Assembly (NCBI GenBank): GCA_020722215.1
Contig: DYLG01000002.1
Coordinates: 1-42,599 of the forward strand
Direction of reading: 5' to 3'
Source of the DNA: Desulfomonile tiedjei
GTDB lineage: Bacteria > Desulfobacterota > Desulfomonilia > Desulfomonilales > Desulfomonilaceae
DNA length: 42,599 nt
Below are positions 9,184 to 16,043 of the stretch, piece by piece; the first letter of the stretch is position 1, and each line of letters opens with the position of its first letter. Below the pieces are notes generated by a model, which searched no databases, had not been told where the DNA came from, and saw only the letters and a list, made by a program, of their open reading frames with translations. Both the position numbers and the translations under genes were made by a program.

Positions 9184-9471
9184 GGGTCCAGCGTCCCCAC
9201 CGTTGCGGTGGGCATCACGGAACCGCCGGATCACGACTCTTACGATGTTTACGCGGATCTCCGAGGCGACAACTACCGAAAGCTCATCATGAAAGACGGA
9301 CAACTTCTGGGGCTGCTCATGGTCGGGGATCTCGAAGGAGCAGGCCTTTACACCGCACTGATCAAGGCACGGACCAAATTGGATCAAACGTCGTTGAACA
9401 AAATCCTTGAGTCCCGCCCCAGCAAAGCGGTATGGTTGGACCGCGCGATCGGATCGCGACGCAGCGCGTAG
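9184..9471 (+). pseudogene. C-terminal fragment of the CooF-associated FAD/NAD oxidoreductase
   Basis: In the frame read through 9208, the sequence VPTVAVGITEPPDHDSYDVY, then YRKLIMKDGQLLGLLMVGD and GAGLYTALI, matches the C-terminal dimerisation region of the pyridine nucleotide-disulfide oxidoreductase family. Those enzymes are commonly encoded after cooS and cooF and are thought to pass CO-derived electrons to NAD(P). The FAD- and NAD-binding domains, about 300 residues, are missing. There is no start signal, so this piece is not expected to be made. Together with the cooF truncation it fixes one large deletion, of roughly 1.1-1.2 kb if the ancestral operon had the usual gene lengths (inference). 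Confidence 0.72.
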
Positions 9472-9496
9472 AACCGGTCCGACTCCACGAGGCGAT

Positions 9497-9808
9497 GTGG
9501 GCCAACTCAAGGAAGTTGAGGAATGGAATGAACTGATTAGAAGCAAACGAGAAGAGATTCTTCGTATTGCCCGAAAGCACGGGGCTGACGACATACGTCT
9601 GTTCGGATCTGTAGCTCGCGGTGAAGCTACCCCCTCCAGCGATGTGGACCTGCTGGTCGAGGTGCGGAGCGATCACTCTCCTTGGTTTCCGGCAGGACTG
9701 ATCGCCGATCTGGAAGAACTATTGGGTAAACGGGTGCATGTTGTTACTGTGAGGGCATTGCACCCATTTATCCGGGACCGAGTGCTGCAAGAATCGGTGC
9801 CGCTATGA
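9497..9808 (+). CDS. mntA: MntA-type nucleotidyltransferase (MNT antitoxin)
   Basis: This 103-residue protein has the minimal nucleotidyltransferase (DNA polymerase beta-like) signature GSVARGEATPSSDVDLLVEV, with the GS and D-x-D residues intact. In MntA/HepT modules this protein neutralises the HEPN toxin by adding AMP units to a tyrosine. The start is taken as GTG at 9497, with GAGG upstream. The frame is open further 5', but that part overlaps the oxidoreductase remnant and looks unlike the family. The stop overlaps the hepT start as ATGA. The pair sits 25 bases after the broken CO-dehydrogenase operon, which fits a mobile or accessory insertion near decayed sequence. Confidence 0.82.
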   Translation: MGQLKEVEEWNELIRSKREEILRIARKHGADDIRLFGSVARGEATPSSDVDLLVEVRSDHSPWFPAGLIADLEELLGKRVHVVTVRALHPFIRDRVLQESVPL

Positions 9809-10098
9809 AAGATGATCGGCTCTATCTGACTCATGTCGGAGATTGCATACACCACATCCTCGAATATACCGTTGACGGGAAGGATGTCTTCATCGCTGAT
9901 CGGAAGACCCAGGACGCCGTGCTGCGGAACCTGCACACACTTTCTGAGTCGATGCAACGGATATCCGAAGATCTCAAAATCAGATATCCTGCGGTGCAGT
10001 GGCGGGAAATCGCAGCTTTCCGTAATGTGATCGTGCACGACTATCTCGGGATCGATCTGGACCAAATTTGGGATATTATCGAGACCTGCCCGTCCTGA
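9805..10098 (+). CDS. hepT: HepT-type HEPN toxin (DUF86), C-terminal tail lost by frameshift
   Basis: This is a 97-residue DUF86/HEPN protein with the ribonuclease motif R73-x4-H78-x-Y80 (RNVIVHDY) intact. Family members act as toxins, and MntA modifies the motif tyrosine. The protein stops at IWDIIETCPS. In the +2 frame the sequence DLPVLKAQVCAILLELLDK continues to a stop at 10140-10142 and is exactly the kind of tail the family normally has. The break lies near 10083-10090 and would be explained by loss of 1 or 4 bases (for example from an ancestral E-N-D-L-P). Whether the shortened toxin is active is unknown. A sequencing error could also explain it. Confidence 0.8.
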   Translation: MKDDRLYLTHVGDCIHHILEYTVDGKDVFIADRKTQDAVLRNLHTLSESMQRISEDLKIRYPAVQWREIAAFRNVIVHDYLGIDLDQIWDIIETCPS

Positions 10099-10266
10099 AA
10101 GCGCAGGTTTGCGCGATCCTTTTGGAATTGCTCGATAAGTGACGGCTGCGTCACTTCTTACCGGTAAGCGTTCGGCTCGACGTCGCTGCCATGATGGGGG
10201 AGGACCCGCACTGGTTCTTTCGCTCACGCTTCACTGCAATCCCCGATAGTTGCCGTATCAGGATCG

Positions 10267-10545
10267 TTACCGAATTTGCGCTTCGCCGCGGAAAGCCGGC
10301 GGGCTACCGCCGAAAATGGCTGGAGGGGGACAGATGGAGACATCCCGGTTGAGTGTGCCGGGGAAGACCTCTCCGGGATCGAGGGATCTCCCCGGCGGAC
10401 TGTCATACGGGTCCGACCTCACATTCACCCGGCAAGCCTTTCGTGCGGCCTCTTTCCGCTTGTCCTTGTGTGGTCCGGGCTTTGTTTGCAGCCACATTAG
10501 CGGGACCAGCGGATTGCGTTGTCTTGGCAATTTTCTCTTCCTCAT
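10267..10545 (-). CDS. Small basic hypothetical protein
   Basis: The family is not recognised with confidence. The 92-residue product begins MRKRKLPRQRNPLVPLMW and has about 15 Lys/Arg in the first 40 residues. The pattern RNPLVPL followed by a KPGPHKDKRKEAARKA stretch resembles the short very basic proteins, often annotated hypothetical, seen in proteobacteria. The second half is Pro- and Gly-rich and less convincing. The main evidence that it is real is an optimal AAGGAGG seven bases before the ATG at 10545. No membrane segment or cysteine cluster is seen. Several other open frames overlap it on both strands; none has comparable start signals. Confidence 0.45.
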   Translation of the reverse strand: MRKRKLPRQRNPLVPLMWLQTKPGPHKDKRKEAARKACRVNVRSDPYDSPPGRSLDPGEVFPGTLNRDVSICPPPAIFGGSPPAFRGEAQIR

Positions 10546-10802
10546 CTTTGTCCTCCTTCTTCCTCCCGTGTATAGGGTTGGCCAAAAAATTCTTGTCGGA
10601 ATACGTCGATCAAGAAAGACGGCTCTGAAACCAGCCCGTACCGCCAAATCGGATATTTCTCTTGATAACCGTTATGGATTCGGCGTGCCTCAGGTGGCAG
10701 CGCACGGACCACCAGCGTCCGGGACCTTCGGGCGGACCTGGAAACGCGCTTTCCAAAGTTCCATCCCCGCGGTCAATCCTGATGGCAGACCAAGGGGCCG
10801 GA

Positions 10803-11117
10803 CTATGGCTTGATTTTTTCTGCCAGGGCCTCGAGCGTCTTGGCCAGGAAAGACCGTGCCTCCCCGGAGGACTTGGAGGCTGTTTCCTCGAGGATGGAAG
10901 CAGCATTCTTTATCTTTTTCTTCGCGTCCTCGCTGAAGGGTTCCAGGACTTTCTCCAGAGTTTCCTTGACCTTTTGGGCTTCTTCGAGCGCATCGCTCAA
11001 CACGCTCCTGATGCCTGAAACGATCGACGGCTCGCTCTTTGCCGGCCTCCAATCGGAAATAGGTTCAAACTTCCTCTTCAGCAGATCCGATCTCGAGACT
11101 CTGTCCTTGTCCTCCAT
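10803..11117 (-). CDS. Small helical (apolipoprotein/phasin-like) hypothetical protein
   Basis: This 104-residue protein has no recognised family. Residues ~33-104 form long amphipathic helices rich in Glu, Lys, Ala and Leu, such as ALEEAQKVKETLEKVLEPF and LAKTLEALAEKIKP. The composition recalls phasin-like or coiled-coil proteins but no specific signature is present. The ATG at 11117 is preceded by AGGAGGA at good spacing, which supports expression. It is monocistronic as far as can be seen. A GC-rich inverted repeat lies upstream (11172-11179 with 11211-11218). Confidence 0.6.
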   Translation of the reverse strand: MEDKDRVSRSDLLKRKFEPISDWRPAKSEPSIVSGIRSVLSDALEEAQKVKETLEKVLEPFSEDAKKKIKNAASILEETASKSSGEARSFLAKTLEALAEKIKP

Positions 11118-11560
11118 ATGATCTCCTCCTGAAAGCCACCGGGCGGCGAAATGATGTCGCTTGTTGAAACACCGCCGCGCACTCTATAGCCTATCGGTAC
11201 ATGAGTCATCCGCGGCGGCGGTTTGTTCCAGCCCCAATTGAGCCATTCTTGGGGAAGATTTGCAAGGGCTTTTCCCAGGTTGGCATTTGGACTGACCAGG
11301 GAACCTGAGCCATGCCGCAGTGTCAAATAACTACGATTGCGCACGCCGGCCGCGGTTCGCTCCGGCAGGCCGCGCTGTGCTCTGATCCCAGTTCGATGGC
11401 ATATTGCAGATCTTCCGACTTCAGGTTATGCTCAGGCCGGCTGATAGGCACGGCCGGTCGGAGCCTTGCCGTTCCGGAAAACGTGAGCAATCTGAATGAC
11501 AACAGCCGAAGACAAGGGAGAGTTGACTTATTCCCTTTGTTCCATTATCAGGAGGCATTC
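11118..11560. other. Gap without a convincing gene; long-range inverted repeat
   Basis: This stretch lies between two divergently transcribed genes. It holds an 8-bp GC-rich inverted repeat, ccgccgcg at 11172-11179 and cgcggcgg at 11211-11218, separated by 31 bases and located in the leader of the minus-strand gene. The AGGAGG ribosome binding site of the M16 peptidase is at 11550-11555. No gene, RNA or confident promoter was seen. Confidence 0.5.
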
Positions 11561-14227
11561 ATGAGAAAGATGTTTCAGACCAGCCGCGTCATCTTCCCGG
11601 CTTGTCTGTTGGCTATGGTTCTTTGCACGCCGGCCGCGTCTATCGCGGCATCCGCCGGGCTGACCCGATTCACTCTTCCCAACGGACTGGAGGTGATAAT
11701 CCAGGAAGATCACGCCAGAAAGGCGGCGGCCATTCAGTTCTGGGTCATGGTGGGCAGTACTGATGAAGTGGACGGCGAGCGGGGAATAAGCCACCTCATC
11801 GAGCACATGGCGTTCAAAGGCACGCAACGCCGCGGAGTAGGTAAGATTGCTGAGGAGGTGGCCGCGTTGGGCGGATCCACCAATGCTTACACCAGTTGGG
11901 ATAGAACCGTATTCCACTTGACCGTTCCTTCCGACGCGGTTCTTCAAGGGTTGGATATTCTTGCCGACGCGGTTCTCAATCCGGCCATAGACCCGGATGA
12001 ATTGAAAAAGGAAAAACAAGTTGTCCTGGAAGAAATACTCGAACAGGAAGACCGCCCTTCCAGCAAGGCGTGGGAGCTTCTTTTCAAGACAGCGTACACC
12101 AGGAGCCCCTACAGATATCCCATAATCGGGTTCAAAGACCAGGTGGAACGCCTCACAAGAGACGACATCTTGGCCTTCCGAAAGAAATGGTATCTCCCCC
12201 AGAACATGTTTCTTCTCATTGTGGGCGATGTTGATCCAGTCAAACTCCGGCCCGAAATTGAACGCATGACCGCCGGTCTGAAGCCTTCCGTTTTCATTCG
12301 CCCGGAGAAACCGACCGAGCCGGTTCAGCAATCAGTTAGAAGCGCCCTCATCAGAGACCCCAAAGCCAAGGAGACCCGATTGCTGATGGCTTTTCACATA
12401 CCCTCCGCCAAGGGAGCGGACATCAACGCCCTTGACATAACCGCAAGCATTCTCGGCAGACGGAAGAGTTCGAGGCTTGTGCGTGTTCTCCAAAAGGAGA
12501 AACGGCTCGTCAACTCCATCGAAACGAATGCCTTGACCCGCAGGGATCTGGGCTTGTTCCTCATTGTGGCCACACTCAAGGGAAAAAACCTTGAAGCCGC
12601 CACCAAGGAGATTATGGAAGAACTCAATCGCCTGAGGAAGGAACCTCCGACAGCGGACGAACTGCAGCGGGCCAAGATCGACATTGAATCCGATTTCGTC
12701 TACGGCAGGGAGACAGTCGAAGGAACCGCGCGCAGCGTTGGGTATTTTCAGGCGGATTTCGGGGATGTTGCCCTGGAGGAGAACTACTTGCTGGCCAACA
12801 AGGCCGTCACCCAGGATCGCGTTTCCGAAGTCGCGACCAAGTACCTCGTGCCCTCCAATGCTACTGTAGCGGTGTTGCTCCCGGAGAAGGAAGCACCGGA
12901 TTTCGGCATCAACCGGCTCGCGGCAATTATCGAAAGCTACTCTCCTGTAGCAAGCAAGGCGGCGGCAAAGAAGGCTTCCGCGGAGACAACCAAGCGCGAG
13001 CTGCCAAACGGAATTCAGGTGGTTCTCAAGCCGGACCGCTCCAATCCGGTCATTTCCGTCAAGGTGGCCTGTCTTGGGGGCAAGCGTTTTGAGACCGTGC
13101 AGACACAAGGCATCATGAACTTCATTCGCAAAACGCTAGCCAAGGGAACCGGCACTCTGTCCGAAAAACAGATAAACAAAGCCATCGAGGACATGGGAGG
13201 AACCGTTTTCGGGTTCTCCGGGTACGACACTTTCGGGATTGACGCCCGATTCTTCAGTCGATACCTGGAAGACGGCTTGAAACTCCTGGCGGATATCTAT
13301 GCCAATCCATCCTTTCCCGAGGACGTCATTGAACGGGAACGTAAACTCATCATCAATGACATCGAATCGGATCCGGATCGCCCGATGCCTTTCGCGTTTA
13401 AGAAACTCGCCGAGGTGCTTTTCGTCAAGCATCCCTACGGCTTTGACCAAAAAGGCACGCCGGACACGGTTTCGCGTTTTACCGGAAAGGATCTCTCGGA
13501 AACGTACAAACGCTTTGCAGTGACATCCAACACCGTCATCACTCTGGTTGGAGACTTCGACCCGGACAAGGCGTTTGCAGTGATTGCCCGGCTGTTCGGA
13601 AAAATCCCCGCCGGTACGCTTGTCCCGCCGGAGGTCCCTAGGGAAGAGCCACTGACTGAGGTCCGAGAGAAAACCATAAAAATGCCCAGAGAGAAAGCCT
13701 ACATTCTCATCGGGTTTCGCGGGACTTCCATCAAGGACCAGGACCGCTACCCGCTGGTGGTGCTGAGCAACGTGCTCTCCGGCATGGGCGGGCGCCTGTT
13801 TCGAGAATTGCGCGATAAGGAATCATTGGCATATGCCGTGGCATCCATCTTCAGACCCCACGTTGATCCGGGGACCTTCCTTTTCTACATCGCGTGCGAT
13901 CCTTCCAAGGCGGATCGAGCGATGAAGGGGCTTCTCAGGGAGATCAATCGAATCAGAGAAACCGAAGTCACTCCGGACGAACTCAACCGCTCCACAAAGT
14001 CTGTTGTGGGCAACTACTGGATAGACTTGCAAAGTTCATCCGCACAAGCCGAGAGCATTGCCCTGAACACTCTCTACGGCCTGGGGCCTCACTATAATCC
14101 CGAGTACGTGGAGAAGATCTCGGCCGTCACCGCGCAACAAGTACTCAATGTGGCGCGCAAGTACCTGGACCCTAAGCGCTGTGCGATCTTGAAAATCATT
14201 CCTGAGGAGAAGTCCGAGGGGAAGTGA
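11561..14227 (+). CDS. M16 family zinc metallopeptidase (tandem pitrilysin-like domains), exported
   Basis: This 888-residue protein carries two pitrilysin/insulinase halves in tandem. An N-terminal signal peptide (about residues 1-30, ending near ASIAAS) indicates export to the periplasm. The first half has the inverted zinc motif H78-L-I-E-H82, with the third ligand Glu at about 157 in EKQVVLEEI. The second half, from about residue 483, has the M16 fold (ELPNGIQVVLKPD), but the zinc motif position reads GIMNFIRKTL, so it is non-catalytic. This is as expected for M16B-type active/inactive arrangements. The start ATG at 11561 has AGGAGG six bases before it; a longer upstream reading is not needed. 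Likely role is degradation of peptides in the envelope. Confidence 0.9.
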   Translation: MRKMFQTSRVIFPACLLAMVLCTPAASIAASAGLTRFTLPNGLEVIIQEDHARKAAAIQFWVMVGSTDEVDGERGISHLIEHMAFKGTQRRGVGKIAEEVAALGGSTNAYTSWDRTVFHLTVPSDAVLQGLDILADAVLNPAIDPDELKKEKQVVLEEILEQEDRPSSKAWELLFKTAYTRSPYRYPIIGFKDQVERLTRDDILAFRKKWYLPQNMFLLIVGDVDPVKLRPEIERMTAGLKPSVFIRPEKPTEPVQQSVRSALIRDPKAKETRLLMAFHIPSAKGADINALDITASILGRRKSSRLVRVLQKEKRLVNSIETNALTRRDLGLFLIVATLKGKNLEAATKEIMEELNRLRKEPPTADELQRAKIDIESDFVYGRETVEGTARSVGYFQADFGDVALEENYLLANKAVTQDRVSEVATKYLVPSNATVAVLLPEKEAPDFGINRLAAIIESYSPVASKAAAKKASAETTKRELPNGIQVVLKPDRSNPVISVKVACLGGKRFETVQTQGIMNFIRKTLAKGTGTLSEKQINKAIEDMGGTVFGFSGYDTFGIDARFFSRYLEDGLKLLADIYANPSFPEDVIERERKLIINDIESDPDRPMPFAFKKLAEVLFVKHPYGFDQKGTPDTVSRFTGKDLSETYKRFAVTSNTVITLVGDFDPDKAFAVIARLFGKIPAGTLVPPEVPREEPLTEVREKTIKMPREKAYILIGFRGTSIKDQDRYPLVVLSNVLSGMGGRLFRELRDKESLAYAVASIFRPHVDPGTFLFYIACDPSKADRAMKGLLREINRIRETEVTPDELNRSTKSVVGNYWIDLQSSSAQAESIALNTLYGLGPHYNPEYVEKISAVTAQQVLNVARKYLDPKRCAILKIIPEEKSEGK

Positions 14228-14245
14228 CGGAGGCAGTGGAATTCA

Positions 14246-14800
14246 TTACGGACTCTTGCCGGAGACCGCGGGGTACTCATTCAGGCGGGCAAAGCCGAAC
14301 AGCGTGGCGAGGACATTCTGAGGAAATGCGTGTAGGAGTCGATTATATGCTCGCACGTTGGCGTTGTACGACTTTCTGATGCCGTTGATGCGACAAGTCA
14401 TGGGAACCACAAAGCGCCATTGACCCGCAAAAGGCGGGTAATCTAGCATCTGGGGTCTCGCTTGAACAAGCTTCTCCACTTCTCTGAGACAACTGTCGAT
14501 GTCGTCGGCAGCCGCCACGATCTCTGACGGGTCACTGGATCGGTCTGATACCGCCCGCGCCTCGAGCACCTTCTCGGCAAGTTGAGCGTGGCCCGTTTCA
14601 AATCTTCTTATCGACTCGGTCAGTCCTGAGAGCAGTCGATTTCGTGCTCTGACCTCGCGAACAAACGCCTCCCATTCGGATCCGGCCTCAGATCGAAACT
14701 CCTGGAGGTCGGATCTCAGGCTGAGAAACGAGATCACCACAACCACCACGAACGCTGCCAGGAAGGTTACCGACAGCTCAATCATCCTGGGAACAACCAT
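14246..14800 (-). CDS. Divergent LemA family membrane protein
   Basis: This 184-residue protein has one N-terminal membrane helix (about residues 10-27) followed by a long helical domain. The C-terminal stretch RINGIRKSYNANVRAYNRLL followed by HAFPQNVLATLFGF matches the LemA signature, in which an R-x2-YN-x2-V-x2-YN pattern is followed by FP and a hydrophobic segment. The N-terminal part of the domain is more diverged than usual. The role of LemA proteins is poorly defined, and they are often paired with TPM-domain or peptidase genes. Here the neighbour is a convergent M16 peptidase, 18 bases away. ATG at 14785 (MIELSV) is an alternative start. Confidence 0.7.
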   Translation of the reverse strand: MVVPRMIELSVTFLAAFVVVVVISFLSLRSDLQEFRSEAGSEWEAFVREVRARNRLLSGLTESIRRFETGHAQLAEKVLEARAVSDRSSDPSEIVAAADDIDSCLREVEKLVQARPQMLDYPPFAGQWRFVVPMTCRINGIRKSYNANVRAYNRLLHAFPQNVLATLFGFARLNEYPAVSGKSP

Positions 14801-15036
14801 TCTTGCGATTCCGACTCGTCGCCATGTTGGCGTCTAGGCTCCGGACTTGAATCCGTTGTGTTGTGGGGGGCCTGGGTGTCAGTTCACCCGCCCGGCTTTT
14901 CCAGGCTACCGGTTTGAAATGAATTAGGCTTGTATCATCAATTGGCTATCTCATATAATTCATGCTTATTCTTAGATATATAGACCTAGTACCCAAATGT
15001 GTCAAATCATTTTTCCTGCCGCCCCCGCAGACCACA
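14801..15036. other. AT-rich upstream region without a gene
   Basis: This region separates a LemA-like gene and the DUF362 gene, which are transcribed away from each other. It contains a small 5-bp hairpin (14874-14878 with 14885-14889) and an AT-rich tract (about 14925-14990) directly upstream of the promoter at 15037. The tract could bend DNA or bind a regulator. No coding sequence or RNA was recognised. Confidence 0.4.
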
Positions 15037-15064
15037 TTGACTTTTCTCCGTGAGAACTTACAAT
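15037..15064 (+). promoter_or_regulatory. Sigma-70-type promoter for the DUF362/polyferredoxin operon
   Basis: TTGACT (15037-15042) and TACAAT (15059-15064) are separated by 16 bases. Each matches the consensus at five of six positions. The predicted start of transcription is near 15071, about 35 bases before the ATG at 15105. Confidence 0.55.
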
Positions 15065-15104
15065 ACGCCGTATGGACAATTCCCAGGAGAAAGGAGAGGT
15101 TCCT

Positions 15105-16043
15105 ATGTCCTTCAATCCGAATCGCCGCGAGTTCCTCAAGACTGGTCTTGCCACGACGGCAGTGATGATGACGGGAGGAGCGGCAGGTTTGGTCGGTGGC
15201 GTGGAAGCGGCCACGGCAGGTTTTCCGGACATAGTGGTAAGTCGTGGTCAATCGCCGGCGGCTCTCGCTCGCGCGGCCGTGGATGCGCTGGGGGGCATGA
15301 AACGTTTTGTCAAACCCGGGAACAAAGTAGTGATCAAGCCGAATATGAGCTTCGCCAGGGAAGTGGGGTCCGGCTGCAATACCAATCCCGACGTTGTTGC
15401 GGAAGTGGCTCGGATGTGCGTCGAGGCCGGCGCCTCGAAAATTTCGGTTCTCGATAACGTGCTGCAGAATGCAAATGACTGCATGCGAATGTCGCAGATA
15501 CCCGCGCGTTGTGAAGGTATTCCCAAGACTACGGTGCGCGTGGTCAGCGCCAAGAGGATGTTCCGCGAGGCCGCGGTACCGAATGGACAGAAAGTCAAGC
15601 GGATGGACGTTATTTCGGAAGCTCTCGAAGCGGATGTGCTCATTGCGGTTCCTGTGGGCAAGCATCACAGCGAGGCGGGAGTAAGTCTTTCCATGAAAGG
15701 AATGATGGGGCTCATTTACGACCGAGGATCCTTTCACTCCCGTTACAGTCTCCACGAGGCCATATGCGATATGGTCACCGTGCTCAAACCTCATCTGGTG
15801 GTTGTGGACGGAACGAAAATCCTGACTACGAAAGGGCCTGGCGGAGGGGGTAAGGTTCTACCGCTGAATCTGGTGATTGCATCTCAGGACATGGTTGCGG
15901 CGGACAGCCAAATGGTGGCCCTGGGAACGTGGTACGACCGGAAACTCCAGCCCAGCCAGGTGCCTCACATCCGTATTGCCGGACAGCGAGGTCTCGGGCG
16001 CATGGATACGGACAAGCTCAATATAAGAAACATTCAAGTCTGA
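15105..16043 (+). CDS. Tat-exported DUF362 family protein
   Basis: This 312-residue protein starts with a twin-arginine signal (NRREFLKTG at residues 6-14, then a hydrophobic stretch with TTAVMMTGGAAG). It should therefore be exported folded, probably with a cofactor. The mature part matches DUF362 (COG2006), with VVIKPNMSF, the CNTNP segment and VGKHHSEAGVSLSMKGMMGL. DUF362 proteins are often fused or adjacent to 4Fe-4S ferredoxins; their reaction is not established. The start ATG at 15105 has GGAGAGG upstream and a good promoter before it. Its TGA stop overlaps the ATG of the polyferredoxin gene by one base, which points to a two-protein unit. Confidence 0.85.
   Translation: MSFNPNRREFLKTGLATTAVMMTGGAAGLVGGVEAATAGFPDIVVSRGQSPAALARAAVDALGGMKRFVKPGNKVVIKPNMSFAREVGSGCNTNPDVVAEVARMCVEAGASKISVLDNVLQNANDCMRMSQIPARCEGIPKTTVRVVSAKRMFREAAVPNGQKVKRMDVISEALEADVLIAVPVGKHHSEAGVSLSMKGMMGLIYDRGSFHSRYSLHEAICDMVTVLKPHLVVVDGTKILTTKGPGGGGKVLPLNLVIASQDMVAADSQMVALGTWYDRKLQPSQVPHIRIAGQRGLGRMDTDKLNIRNIQV

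Noticed and set aside
10250-10813. 187-codon plus-strand open frame with a hydrophobic stretch
   Set aside because: No ribosome binding site or family resemblance; it opposes the better-supported small gene at 10267-10545.
11078-11344. 88-codon minus-strand frame upstream of the helical protein
   Set aside because: It overlaps the start of the gene at 10803-11117 in another frame and lacks start signals.
11523-11551. TTGACT with TATCAG 17 bases later, as a promoter for the M16 peptidase
   Set aside because: Transcription would start about 3 bases before the ATG and after its ribosome binding site, which is not workable for a gene with AGGAGG.
15929-16042. N-terminal extension of the polyferredoxin
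   Set aside because: It lies inside the DUF362 coding sequence; the ATG overlapping the DUF362 stop starts directly at the membrane segment.
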